Shown here: in pieces, positions 20,089-31,273 of the stretch
How the letters are laid out: every line of letters begins with the position of its first letter
How positions within the stretch are numbered: position 1 is the first letter of the stretch
Source: Polytrichum commune
Lineage: Eukaryota > Streptophyta > Polytrichopsida > Polytrichales > Polytrichaceae
NCBI GenBank assembly: GCA_950295325.1
Contig: OX485807.1
Location: forward strand, 11,187,001-11,251,000
Reading direction: 5' to 3'
DNA: 64,000 nucleotides
Translations under genes and position numbers: made by a program
Notes under the pieces: generated by a model
Seen by the model: only the letters and a program-made list of their open reading frames with translations
Database searches by the model: none
Told to the model about the DNA's origin: nothing

Positions 20089-23000
20089 CTACTTTCTATG
20101 AGCTTTTATAATTCTCCGACGCCACATCGCAGTTGTTGGGTCAAGGCGAAGCTCCCAGGTGGGCCAGTAGTGCAGATCCTGCTTCACCGTCAACACTCTC
20201 GGCTTCCCATTCAAGTGGATCGTTTTGACACGCACAAAAGCCCCATGCTCTAAACCCTGTGTCACGTCCACAAAGTCTTGCAGGTTGGCTGTCGGCTTGC
20301 CGTTGACCTCCACAATCCATTGCAACGCGTACAGGCCGTATCTGTGCACAGGACTCCCATGGCACCAGCGCGCCACATAAACTCCATGCCCTTGTTGTGG
20401 CAAGAATCCCAAGGCTCGCACAGCTGCATGCGGGTCTTGCAAAACACATCCGGCCCAATTAACCATGCGGGTGGTGCCAAACCCGTCTCGGTCATCAATC
20501 CCAACCTGGATGTCAATCTCCTGCCCCTGCCTGAACAGGGTTAGGTCAAGTGACCCCGGTACCTGCCTGCCTAGGTTAGAATTTGAATCTAGAGGAGTTG
20601 ACTTTGTGGCTTCACAAGCAATTTCCACATCCCGAAAACATGTCACTGGTTTCCCACTGATGGCCAGCAACATGTCGCCCTGCTCCAGGATGCGTTCAGC
20701 CCGTGACCCTGCCAAGCAACCCTTCACCCTCAAGACCTGCCGCCGGATGGAGTCTTTCTCCGCGAGTGCCTGGACCCATTTGTCACTGAGACCAAAACTG
20801 CGTGCCTTAGACAACAACGTTGGGTAAAGTTCAGCTTCAAGGATTCGCATTAACGGCATCGATCTCTTGGTGCCATTGATAACCAATTGAGGGCCTCCTG
20901 ATATGCCCCTAACAATAACATCTAAAACTTCTGAAATAGCGTATACAGGTATGCCTCGCACAAACTGGTGGTCTTCTGGTGAGCTGTCCCCGTACTTCAC
21001 TTGGGTTGAGAAACTCCCCCACAATGCTTGCACCCTCCCAACCTCGTCCGCAAGGACACCTGAAAACGTGTGCCCGAAATCTGTGTCAAGCTCTATGACT
21101 TCCATGTTCATGGCTCTATATCTAGGGCAATCAGCGGCAGCAACATTTAAAGCAGCTCCCGGGTTGGTCACTGTCGACTTCCGTGACGTTGCTTGTAAGC
21201 TTCGTGAGAGTCCAACCAAGTACACAGAGTCACCCCTTCTCAGGGGAGGTTCGGTGGACAGAACCGCTGCCTGCACAGCAGCCATTCCCACCTCACCCAG
21301 GGTGGCGGGGTTGTACGCCACAAGTGCATAATTGTGCACAGGGTGTAAAAAAATAACTTCAGCAGGGATCTCCATAGGAAAAGCAGCAAACGACAACATC
21401 ACATCAGAGACAGAGATCGCCACCGTGTTTTTGTCCACTGCCACCAGACCCAGGTCCTTTGAATGGTGCACTATGACACCTGTACCAAAAAAGTGTTGGG
21501 CATGTACACCATCCAGCATAGCTGAAGGTGGGATATGCACTTCCATCATCACCAGAGTGGGCTCTATCACATGCTCTGCCACCGATGAGCTAGTTCCGGG
21601 CGCAATACCACTTTCCTGCCGGGAAGCACTGGTTAGCGTACCATTAATGGTTGGGGCAGGGAGGTCTAAAGGGAGCAGCACCTTGTCCACCTTTTGGCGC
21701 TTTGTTAAGGCCTCCACCGGTATATCATCAGCTGCTGCAGGGTCCTTTTCCTCAGCCTCTTGTTTATGCTCCCCATTGGATGCAGTGACCAAGCCATCCA
21801 GCACATCCAGCCCTGACTTTGCCAGTGATGCCAAGTTGAGATCTATTGATGGTGACACTAAAGGAGGTTCTATGCTTGGGGCGGCTGGCTTAATATCCCA
21901 CAACCCTGTTGCATCATTGCGAGTGTAAATCTGCGGGGGCGCGTACCACTCATGCCGATCAATCGTGACCAATACAGACTTGCTCCTGTGCCTGTCAGCA
22001 TGGCTTACAAATTCCAGAGGCACACGGGCACCCTTCGAAAGCTTAAAGAAAACAGATATGAAGCACTCTAAATTGGGGATTTCCTCACCCGCCATCTTCT
22101 TTATTATCGCGTGTTTGGGTACTCCGGCCCGAGACAGCATGTATCCAGGCTCAGCTACATACACAAGACCACAGACAAAGTGTAGATTGCGTGCTTGCTG
22201 GTAGGATAGGGAGTGGATCACCCCCCCACTGACTTCCAGAAACGTACTGGGGGTGATGGAATGCAAATCCTGAACATCAATGGTGACATTTATAGTTGTG
22301 CCTCCACGCTCCAGCTCCAAGTTTACAGGATTCCCAACGTTGTCATCTAATAGGGTTTCATAAATTAAAAATTGGGTAAGTACCTCCCCATTCGCCCGTA
22401 TGAGCACATCTCCTGGTTCTAACTGCTTGTAAGCTGGGCCACCTGGCACTACTGACTCCACAACAAGCATCCCCGTCTCAGAAGCTGGGCAAGCATTACG
22501 GACCATCTGCTCAGTTTCGCGTTTCAACCCGAGTCGACGGGTCTCATCAAATCCTTTATGAGAGAAAGTCATCTGGAATGTCCCTCGAGGAATAACCACA
22601 GGCTCCCAACCGTCTTTACATAGGTCCTTCTGCTCTTGTAAAAGATTAAGTGCTCGCACGACCCGTTCTAAAGGCAGGAAAAAAGCAGACGCACTCGCAG
22701 ATTTACTACCTGCATTGAGCGCTACCGCCCGACCATGAATATCAATAACTGGAGATCCACTCGACCCTCCCTTTGTTCCCGACGCCGCCTGCATGTAGAA
22801 TGTGTTGAAATCATTGTACCCATCCTTCTTGTAGTGAGGGGCATCACGGTCAAGCCGCGCAAGTGTCCCCGCAAGTATGGAAACTTTTTCCCCACTATCA
22901 TTACCTACAACACGAATTTCTAGACCCACTGCGGCTCCCTCTGGTGCAAGAGGAATTTCATCATATTCAAGAAACTGCACAGCATCAGGGTCAAACCAAA

Positions 23001-23361
23001 GGAATCCAAAGTCATGCACAGGGTCACGATATAGAGGGTACACAGAGATCTCTTCCCTATTTACAAACATGGCTTCCGCCACTATGGGACCTGGCTTCAC
23101 AACATGCCTGTTTGTGAGCAAAATCCCTCGTTTCTTGTCAATTACAAAGCCAGTTGCATAGCTTGCCCCAGCTACTTCTGTGTCAAACGCTCGAGTAGCT
23201 GTAGTTCGGAGCACTACTACAGCAGGAACAACTTTACTAAGTGCTTTGCGCCAGTCCTCTGCACTACCTGCACTGTCAAGAAGGGTTGCATCAAGCTCCA
23301 TTGGCAAACCCATCTTAATAGTCTCCGCGCTCTCCGACTTCATTGTAGGTAGGGAAGTCAT
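20089..23361 (-). CDS. DEG7: DEG7-like protease (Do-like), complete, no intron in the coding region
   Basis: 1090 aa from the first ATG in frame (23361). It aligns end to end with plant DEG7 (Arabidopsis about 1097 aa). Trypsin-like domain 1: His86 in TNRHVV, Asp117 in HDFGF, Ser201 in GSSGSPV, so the triad is complete. PDZ-like segments follow at about 265-360 and 375-465. A second protease-like domain at about 600-840 is degenerate: VDKNTV replaces the histidine motif. Two more PDZ-like segments lie at about 880-960 and 980-1065, ending in the conserved HLNGKPRVLT...WPTWELR tail. A KRQKVDK basic patch sits in the linker. In Arabidopsis DEG7 acts in the chloroplast stroma in photosystem II repair; no clear transit peptide is visible here. 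The orthologue in Arabidopsis is, as I recall, split by many introns, so this copy may come from a retroposed transcript. The intact frame argues that it is functional. Confidence 0.93.
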   Translation of the reverse strand: MTSLPTMKSESAETIKMGLPMELDATLLDSAGSAEDWRKALSKVVPAVVVLRTTATRAFDTEVAGASYATGFVIDKKRGILLTNRHVVKPGPIVAEAMFVNREEISVYPLYRDPVHDFGFLWFDPDAVQFLEYDEIPLAPEGAAVGLEIRVVGNDSGEKVSILAGTLARLDRDAPHYKKDGYNDFNTFYMQAASGTKGGSSGSPVIDIHGRAVALNAGSKSASASAFFLPLERVVRALNLLQEQKDLCKDGWEPVVIPRGTFQMTFSHKGFDETRRLGLKRETEQMVRNACPASETGMLVVESVVPGGPAYKQLEPGDVLIRANGEVLTQFLIYETLLDDNVGNPVNLELERGGTTINVTIDVQDLHSITPSTFLEVSGGVIHSLSYQQARNLHFVCGLVYVAEPGYMLSRAGVPKHAIIKKMAGEEIPNLECFISVFFKLSKGARVPLEFVSHADRHRSKSVLVTIDRHEWYAPPQIYTRNDATGLWDIKPAAPSIEPPLVSPSIDLNLASLAKSGLDVLDGLVTASNGEHKQEAEEKDPAAADDIPVEALTKRQKVDKVLLPLDLPAPTINGTLTSASRQESGIAPGTSSSVAEHVIEPTLVMMEVHIPPSAMLDGVHAQHFFGTGVIVHHSKDLGLVAVDKNTVAISVSDVMLSFAAFPMEIPAEVIFLHPVHNYALVAYNPATLGEVGMAAVQAAVLSTEPPLRRGDSVYLVGLSRSLQATSRKSTVTNPGAALNVAAADCPRYRAMNMEVIELDTDFGHTFSGVLADEVGRVQALWGSFSTQVKYGDSSPEDHQFVRGIPVYAISEVLDVIVRGISGGPQLVINGTKRSMPLMRILEAELYPTLLSKARSFGLSDKWVQALAEKDSIRRQVLRVKGCLAGSRAERILEQGDMLLAISGKPVTCFRDVEIACEATKSTPLDSNSNLGRQVPGSLDLTLFRQGQEIDIQVGIDDRDGFGTTRMVNWAGCVLQDPHAAVRALGFLPQQGHGVYVARWCHGSPVHRYGLYALQWIVEVNGKPTANLQDFVDVTQGLEHGAFVRVKTIHLNGKPRVLTVKQDLHYWPTWELRLDPTTAMWRRRIIKAHRK

Positions 23362-23460
23362 CTTGTCCTTGTTCCTCACCAAGATGTTGCTTGTAACTAT
23401 TTTGGGTTGCACAGCCCAAAGAGCAGTTCCTGTTGCACCAATATGTTCATGCCCTGCAAG
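23362..23460 (-). other. 5' leader of DEG7-like gene with probable splice acceptor
   Basis: On the minus strand TTCATTTCTTGCAG ends at 23454, a strong pyrimidine-rich acceptor, giving 92 bases of leader before the ATG at 23361. The frame stays open upstream but has no ATG and no similarity to DEG7. A non-coding first exon further upstream, perhaps near 26-27 kb, is likely. Confidence 0.5.
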
Positions 23461-23499
23461 AAATGAACATTTAGTGCCAATTATGCCAACAATCAATAT

Positions 23500-26400
23500 A
23501 GAAATGTAGAATGCAATCTAAATATCACAACTGTCGATCACCAAAATTCTTAGACCCATCACTTCAATCATTACTCACTAATTTTCTAAATAAAAAGCAC
23601 ATAATTAGAAATGTTAAGGGGCTCCTGATTGAACCTTAGTTATATACTTCCTTGAAATATGCTTGGTGGAGGTTAGAGAATTTGCCCCAAATCCATATGC
23701 ATCAGATCCAATCCACTTTTTTCTTTGGCGACCCAAAAGTGTAAATGACAGAGTAACCCAATGCATTAGTTCATCTACAAGGAAACATATACGTGAAGGA
23801 GAATCCTGCATCAAAGCAGCAGCACTCCGATGTTTAGTGGTACAAGCCATATCTACTTTTCCGGAATGGATCATGACTTTTTGGGTCCTCACTTTGATAC
23901 CACAAATTTACAAATGGGTCCATACTATTGCATAACATTTATAAACTGTTTGATACTTATTCAGATGTATACCATCCTGATGCAACTTATTCAAAGGCAT
24001 CTTGCTTCCCAGATATTTTAAAGTGCTTGCGCTGAAACCCTAACTAAAGGGGGTGAACCAGTCAGGTAGCCCTGAAAGTGAATTTGAAGAGTCAGAATTA
24101 AACAGCACAATAATCACTAATGGAGATGGGACACACATGACTTTATACACCATATTCAACATCAGCGGCAAGTATCTAAACTGAGGAATAGAGAGATTAA
24201 GAGAGGTAAAACAATTGATTGAAACCCTGCACATATAATCGCTTACATATATGTAACTTCAAAGGACATTGTACACAAGTCAGCAAGCTGAAAGGGTATG
24301 GCAGAATGCAAAAAGACACTCACCAGCTGAAAGCAGGAAAATAGAGCTAAGGATGCAAAATGCAAATTGGATTTTGGGTGCAAGACAATTATTAAATTAG
24401 GGTAGATTGTCTTCATTAAATAGACCACTCATGGAATTCTCATCTGATTGTTTGCTTGCATGGATGACTCCCCATGAAAACAAAAACGATCGTGCTCGTG
24501 CAGAAAATCTATGCAATATCATTGTCAACATTGGCTTGAGAGGTTTATTCCATCAGATGCCAGTAAGAATGTGTTTAATTCAAGGATCGTGGTCCCAGTA
24601 AGTGAGGACAGGTATTCAACATTGGCTTCCAACACAACCTCAACAAACAAGCAAAACAAGGTTGACATGAAGAGCTTAGTTTTACAGTCATGGAGACTGA
24701 CCTTGCTGCCACTTTTCAAGCCTCCCATTTCTTCATCTCCCTAAATCCTCCATTTTCAGAAAAGCCTGCACAGATAGTAAAATTTCATCATTTCCAACCA
24801 TTTGAACCATAATAAGCTTCCCAGTATGCAAACCCGAGGGTTAACCTCTACAGATTGTCACACAATTGTTTGCCCTCAATATCTGTCTCTTGAAGCAAGT
24901 ACAGAAACCCAGCACTGATCATCGACCTTCGCATTTTACAACAAAATAAAACACAACCATAAGCTCAGAAAGAGAAGTAGAATTCACAATATAATGCCTG
25001 CACAGCCACTTTTTCAACTCTCTCATTAGGTACCCTACTTGAATAAGTAAAGTCATAATGTGTGATCCATTCCCAGTTCTGAGAGTCATTAAAAAAGCAT
25101 CGTATTCATGTCAAGAGAGCCACATCATACAAATACCGCCCACCAGATGCAAGGAAAATCCGTCCACGAAAACCCATAATATAGAGGCAGCTTAAGAATG
25201 CGATCCAGGCAGACCTCCAATGTGAGACACAGCATCAAATCTCTGAACGAACCTTACAAGTCTCCAATTGAAATTAGATGACTGAATGCTGAAAGTGCTC
25301 TTCGTCCATTTCTCAAACTACACAGATTGATCCTTTGTGATTGACATCTTCGTATGACTTATAATACCATTAGCTACACGTACTTCATTGCTATCAAAGT
25401 AATGATCATATCTAATTGGCTCTTCTTCGACTCCTAAAAATCAAACCCTATATCGTACTCTGCCTTCAACTGACCTCTGAACCATGCTCTGATTAGTGGC
25501 CACCTCCTGTTCAGAAGCAGAGCAATTAAAGGACACAGAAAGCACTTGCAACAGTAGGGGAATCCACGACCTCCACTTCAACACCACCCTGTGAACAGGA
25601 TAAGGAATCCCGCCCTTACGATCATGATCGAGTAGGGGACATTCTTTCACAACCTAAACAATAAAGAATGTAACCCCATTTTTCCTCACAGCAGCAGCAG
25701 CAAGGAAGGCTCAGACGGCAGGATTAGTTGTCCAATTTTGTGGATCTACGCCATGAGGGGATTCCTCACTACTACGAACTACCAAAAAACTTTCTAAATC
25801 AAACTACACATTGCCGATCAGGAGGACAGAAAGTCACACAAACAACCCAATTGAAGAACGACATCCCAACTGCACAGTATTCTTAGTCCGCACACTCGAA
25901 TTCCTCCTGCCCAGCGGGGGCTTGGGGTTGGCTCCTAAGCCAACATCGTAATCAACTAAGAAAGCGGTGAAGAAAAATGCGTCCTAGCCATCAGCCCACT
26001 ATCAAAATTGAGTCCCAGGGCAAGACATCTGCCCTAACCCAGGAAAGAGTTGCCTGCCTACAGACGACATTGAACCACCTAACCCAAAGGACACAATTTC
26101 CAAAGGGCACTACAGCCCAAAATCCCCCCCAAATGAGGTGAGCCACAGCGAAATGTTAAAACTGTTTTGCCATATCCCATACCGGCAACCATCTCCCATA
26201 TCCCTCCAACCACCATAAACAGAGGAAACAAGAAGAAGGAAGATCTTCATCTTCAACACCCAATTCACCACTACAACATCCACCACCATCACCAAAGTGG
26301 CAGCATCCACCAACTCAAAACCTCACCAATCGAAGTGACTTCACCCACGCATACCCAAAACAAATGCAGAAGCAAAGGCAAAGCTCTCCGAAATGGCGAT
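23500..26400. other. No coding gene; probable leader intron of DEG7-like gene
   Basis: Only short frames with no domain. If the acceptor at 23454 is real, much of this is intron. One candidate donor, CCG|GTATGG on the minus strand near 26185, is compatible but unproven. Confidence 0.35.
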
Positions 26401-26424
26401 CCCAGTGACAAAAGGAGTGCCATA

Positions 26425-26515
26425 AGATCCACACACACACACACAAAGGCAAACACCAAGCACCAAACACTTCATACATACATACATACATGCATACACA
26501 CACACACATACACGG
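26425..26515. repeat. Simple repeats (CA)n and (CATA)n
   Basis: ACACACACACACACA near 26432-26445, then CATACATACATACATA near 26476 running into a second (CA)n tract. Open frames across these tracts on both strands are repeat artefacts. Confidence 0.85.
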
Positions 26516-26979
26516 GGCACCATCCAAGGCAAAAAAGCAAGGCAGCTCCATTACCTCACTCCCAACACACTCACTGGAGTATGTAGTTGCAGCTTCTTCA
26601 GAAGAAGAAGAAGGGAAGAAGACTCGTCTCATCTCACACCTTCCAGTCCAGTGCTCACTGCGGATGGCTGGCTGGCTGGCTCGCTCCGAAATGATGCGTG
26701 TTGCTCCAAACCCGGGGCTCTGCTTACGCTATTTGCAACCAGCAGTTGCAGTAATAATGGGACTTATTACAATCCTGGCTCAAAGGGATGGAATGCGATT
26801 CACTCTGACTGATAATAAAAATAAGCTGATGCGCAGGTTGCGAGTGCTTCAAAAAGCTGCAAGCCGCGGGCGATTGAGTCCTACTTACTGCATGACTGAC
26901 TGGCTGGCTTTTCACATGGAAGATGCAGCAAGTGGTTCCTTCTTTCGGGAACTTCCCGAGTGCGAATTGCGGAAGAATG

Positions 26980-27300
26980 CTCTCCCTCCTCTGCCGCTCA
27001 CCACTTTCGAGCCTCTCTTTCCCTTCCTCTTTCTCTTTCCGGCCTCTCTTCTTTCGAGACTCTTTTCTTTCCGGGATCTCTCTTTTTCCCCTTCACACAC
27101 TACCGCCTCGCCTCGCCTCATCTCCTACCTACCAGGTCACGGGCCTCCTTCCTACCTACTTACCTACCTACCTATCTACCCACCCGGCCGCATGCGGAGC
27201 TACCTACCGGATGAAGATATTTCCCCCAATCTAACCGGCCATGGTAACTTTGACTCGTGTAGTAAAAATCCGCCCAATTATGTGCGCCCAGGCTCTTGAA
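26980..27300. other. CT-rich tract and (CTAC)n-like repeats; possible leader region
   Basis: Long CTCTCTTTCC tracts on the plus strand (GA-rich on the minus) are followed by TACCTACCTACC repeats. The 269-codon plus-strand frame spanning 26490-27299 is low-complexity and is not called as a gene. Confidence 0.4.
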
Positions 27301-27304
27301 TGCG

Positions 27305-27480
27305 TTTCGGCCAATGAGAGGCCCGCGTCAATGACCTCATTTACTCTCCAGATAACTAACCGTGGGGTAGATTTCGATTGGCTGGTGACGTCAGAGTGAC
27401 GTGTCAGGGCTACGTGTCGTGCCCTATTGGCTGCGACCCCATCAATTCCACCTCAGGTGAAAACGCAGCCAATTACCTCG
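27305..27480 (-). promoter_or_regulatory. Promoter-like block: four CCAAT boxes and three ACGT elements
   Basis: CCAAT at 27311-27315 and 27469-27473, ATTGG at 27377-27381 and 27426-27430. TGACGTCA lies at 27386-27393, TGACGTGTCA at 27397-27406 and ACGTGTC at 27412-27418. These are binding words for NF-Y and bZIP factors. The nearest gene is the DEG7-like one on the minus strand, whose first exon would lie just below 27.3 kb. Assignment to that gene is inferred. Confidence 0.5.
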
Positions 27481-27659
27481 GTTTTATCATGATAGCCAGC
27501 TGGGGTAAAAGTTGTTTTATGACACCAACCAAAGGGGGAGGGTGGAAACATTGAATGCTACGTCGAGCTCGATTAGTGATAAATTTAGTGATAAATTTAG
27601 TCGGTATAAAATCCGATTTGGAATCTTAGACCTCAAATTATCCAGTCTAGTGCTCGATC

Positions 27660-27876
27660 GGGGAGAACCGGCAGTTAGTCACAGATGAACCGGTTGAGTT
27701 TGAGAAATAACCGGTTGAAGTTCAAGACTACATGAAAATTACCGATCGTTTTAGAGGAATTTATAGAATGTACCCCAATTTAATAAAGGAAAACCGGAGG
27801 ATGTCAACATGTAACCGGTTGGACTTGCAAACACTAGGATCTCAGCCGATTATGTTCAAAAATCTCCCTGATCACT
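27660..27876 (+). repeat. CCGGTT-rich dispersed repeat, copy 1
   Basis: Begins GGGGAGAACCGGC, contains ACCGGTTGAGTTTGAGAAA, then TTTTAGAGGAATTTATAGAA, and ends AAAAATCTCCCTGATCACT. Two further copies lie inverted at 53136-53354 and 62378-62572. About 200-220 bp, no coding capacity, no clear terminal inverted repeats, so the class is unknown. Confidence 0.75.
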
Positions 27877-28297
27877 GGTCTAGTGAGATTACACTAAGGT
27901 TAATTAGCAAATGACTTATAGGGGTAGTTTGCAAATGACTTGTAGGGGGGTAGGTTTTAACCGCCGCCCCGTGGTACGGGATTTGGGCAAACCAACGCAT
28001 ACACTCATTACTTGTTGGATGCCTAAACCCTTGCCTCCAAGGAACCAGTGTACGGGTTGGTTCGCCCCAGCCGTGGTACGGTAGGCGCTTGGAAGCAAAA
28101 ACCCTACCATGGGAGGGTGAAAATGCAAAGAGGCATTCTACACCGAGTGGTTTTCATTCTTAGCGGATTGGCTCCCCCTATCATTTGGAGTCCACATTCT
28201 TATTATTCGTAGCATTTCTTTTTCTTACCCAAATAACATAGTTAGCATAGCCCTACATTGGGTGCCCATACCCATGCCCATGGGTTTTGGGTGGGCG
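27877..28297. other. Non-coding, small inverted word pair
   Basis: CGTGGTACGGGATTTGGGC... and ...GCCCCAGCCGTGGTACGG share words around a short spacer (27970-28085). No gene seen. Confidence 0.3.
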
Positions 28298-28435
28298 TGG
28301 GTGGGCATGGCTGCGATATTGTTGTTCATGGGTGGGCATGGCTGCGATGTTATTGTTCATGGGTGGGCATGGCTGCGATGTTATTGTTCATGGGTGGGCA
28401 TGGGTTCAATATTATTGTTCATGGGTGAGCATGGG
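28298..28435 (+). repeat. 31-bp minisatellite, 4.5 units
   Basis: Units begin at 28298, 28329, 28360, 28391 and 28422 (partial), built on TGGGTGGGCATGGCTGCGAT followed by GTTATTGTTCA. Related TGGGTGGGCATGGG words recur at 28735-28850 without regular spacing. The unit is not a multiple of three, so it is not a protein repeat. Confidence 0.9.
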
Positions 28436-30683
28436 CTAAAGCAAAGCATATTGGATACCACTGTTAAATTCAATATTCTCTTGTGGTGGAAGCTGAAAGG
28501 AACCCCCACATTCCCCATCATGTCATGCGTGGTGCGTTCAGTTTGTGCATCCCTGCATCCAACTCCAAATCGGAGTCAAACTTCTCGGATGCAGGGAATA
28601 CGCTAACCAAGAATCGCTCCGGGCTCAAGCTAGCGATAGTGAACGACCTTTTATTTGTCCAATCCAACCAAGACTTGGTGTAGGCGGGTAATACACATTA
28701 CACAATTTTTGAATACATAGGCGCAATTTAGATAGTATGGGTGGGCATGGGTCATGCTATGTGTGGCATGGGTGGGCATGGGTGCGCACATGTCATGCTA
28801 TGGGGTGGGCATAGGTCGTTGTTGATGGGCATGGTCTGGGTATGGGTGCAATTTAAAGGAAAAATGTTGGGCTCTGATAGTTAGTTATATTGACCTTTTG
28901 ATACAGTTGTGATCGACACTACCATACTCACTAGCTAGCCACCTGCATTAATTGCCTTGTAATCATTATGGCAACCAAAGAGGGTGTCATGCGACATGTG
29001 ATGTTGCATGACAAGTCACAAAGATCACTTCAATTAACATGGCACACTAAATCAAATCCAATCAAATAGTTAGTGCAATTTGCACATCAAGAAATGGGAA
29101 ATAATCTCTCTCTCTCTCTCATATAAGTTGCTTCTTTTAGCTATTTTACCCCATAATTTATCTTGGGGAAACCATTTTGGGATGAACTAGCCACAAACCC
29201 CTTTGGGTACAAGTTTTCGATAAGTCCCTTTTGTCTCAATGAAATTAGTGAGGTCCCCGTCACAAACTTATGGAGGTTGAACTATTACTTCGGAATAATA
29301 AATATTGAAATAACATCATGAATTTCAATTTCCGTTGTGATAAATGAATCACTTTGTTACTTTCCTTTATCGTGTGTCACATTATATTGTTAAGAAATAA
29401 GATTTGAAATAATATGCATAGATGTAATGATACAATTACATTATACACCACCATGTTTAAGAATACCACCCTTTCAAGCTTTGTGATGCGATTCCAAGAA
29501 CAAACATCTAACCCTACTAAATATCCCAACTTGTGATGTTATTTTTATGTTATTGGTGTTGACTGCCAACCTCTCTTGGAACATTTCCTTGATACTTGTT
29601 ATTCATGTTGAAAACCAAGTAGGAGATCAAACCCATGTCATGGATAACAAGAATGGACATCGAGGATGAGTGATGTTATGTTGTTAGTCGTGACGTTAAT
29701 ATATGTTTTTGGTTGTTCGCCTCGTGTTTGTTATTAGCAATGATTTTATTTCAATCCCATCTTGATTAAGATCAACACATGCAAGGGATTGTAGGTAGGG
29801 ACGATTCGCATACTAAGGTAGAAATACCATAAACCATGAAAATAAGGTGATTCACATTGAAGATATGGTCTTAAAATCATGAGATAATTTTCCAAGATAG
29901 AATAGAAGGATTCGTGAAGAATGCAAGTTGTTTCGTGTTTTGATTCCTTGTACAAAAAATCCTACAATTTTTCAAAGTGGAAAAGTTTTTCAAATCCCCT
30001 ACTCGTTCACGAGATTCTCCTTACATCCAACACAGTTCTGCTCATTTCCACACATAACATCACCTCAACTGGGTAACTCATGAGAGACATTAACATGTGA
30101 TTAATGATAGTCAAACATGACTAAATTTGGCTAAACTGACTGTACACGCATTTGAAGTTGCTAGCCTCGCAACTATTGGTTTCAGAAATGACACTTCACT
30201 ATTATGATAGAAGTCTACTGCACGGGTTGAGGGTAGTTCACCGGTTTAGGTATTTCTACCTTAAAGGCGACAAGGTAAACGATGGCACCCAATGACCCAT
30301 CACCCACATTAACTATTAAGTTAATCCACATAAGGGAAACCCATGTGGGTCACGATCGAGAGCCACCACATGGATAGATTGACGACCATAACTAAGTCTC
30401 TATCTAAAAAGAACCGTCCTTAATTGATGTCGGCCGTGATATAGTAAATGATGCCAAATGTATTTCAGGTGTACTAATAATGGCATATATGTGTGCTATA
30501 TTATGTCACTCCAGCCGTTCTATGTCTCCATAACGAAGGACTTAGTCAACTGTTTAGACCCAGCTTAATAACTTACAATATAGGGAACAACTTTTAAGGT
30601 AGATCCCATTTTGTCTTGTCGTTCAATGCTCAGACTCCGAAAAATTAGTCCCGGTTGCCTTTAAACTAGCGGGCCCATGGTAA
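28436..30683. other. Intergenic, AT-rich
   Basis: No gene recognised. It holds a (TC)8 microsatellite at 29105-29120 and a run of GGGTGGGCAT words at 28735-28850. Confidence 0.5.
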
Positions 30684-31273
30684 CCTAAGGGCCACTTCAC
30701 ACACAAGACTGAAGGCCCGTGACCATTGCGATCTAAGAGCTCTTATTGGTCAAAAGGGTGGAGACCGTCCAAGTTCACTTCACACACGAAGGTGAAGGCT
30801 TAAAGGCCCAAAGAAGACTTCATGGATGAAAGGTCTACATGGAGTCCTACATGGCGGACTGTGGGTAAGGTTTCAGGTCTCATGGAATTTGTGTCAGGTC
30901 CACCTCCAAGAGGTGGGCCTAACGCAAATTCCAAGAGACCGTGATTTTTTTTTAATATTTTTTCCAACAGAAAAAATTTCAAGACAGTTTGTAGGGCAAA
31001 TTCTAGGACACACAAACACCACCAAGTAATTTTCTCAAATTGATAGAGTTTGAGACATATTATGTTATACCAAATCCTCCCCTCTTTTTCCGCCAATAAA
31101 ATATGCAATGATCCCGGAACGTGGTCCATTTTCACTGCACACTATGCTTGAGGGCATGTGACTACATAAAACGGCTTTCCCAACACCCATGGTACGGCCT
31201 TTGGATGAGAGTCAAGGGTCCTCACCATTACAAGGTCACGGCTCTTGGCTCATGTGTGAAGTGGCCCTAAGGG
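30684..31273. mobile_element. Inverted-repeat element with CCTAAGGGCCACTTCACACA termini
   Basis: The left CCTAAGGGCCACTTCACACA and right TGTGTGAAGTGGCCCTAAGG are inverted; similarity continues through a GTGACC word to about 45 bases. An extra inner copy of TTCACTTCACACACGAAGG sits at about 30773-30791. About 590 bp, no coding frame. Confidence 0.7.

Noticed and set aside
21332-21928. 198-codon plus-strand frame inside the protease gene
   Set aside because: Antisense shadow of DEG7 coding sequence with no family features.
23362-23496. Longer N-terminus of the protease from the upstream TTG
   Set aside because: No ATG, no similarity to DEG7, and a strong splice acceptor lies within it.
26490-27299. 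269-codon plus-strand open frame
   Set aside because: It is built from CA, CT and CTAC low-complexity tracts, has no domain, and lies where a leader/promoter is expected.
28262-28606. 114-codon frame with repeated glycine/tryptophan-rich units
   Set aside because: The 31-bp unit is not a multiple of three; the apparent protein repeat is accidental.
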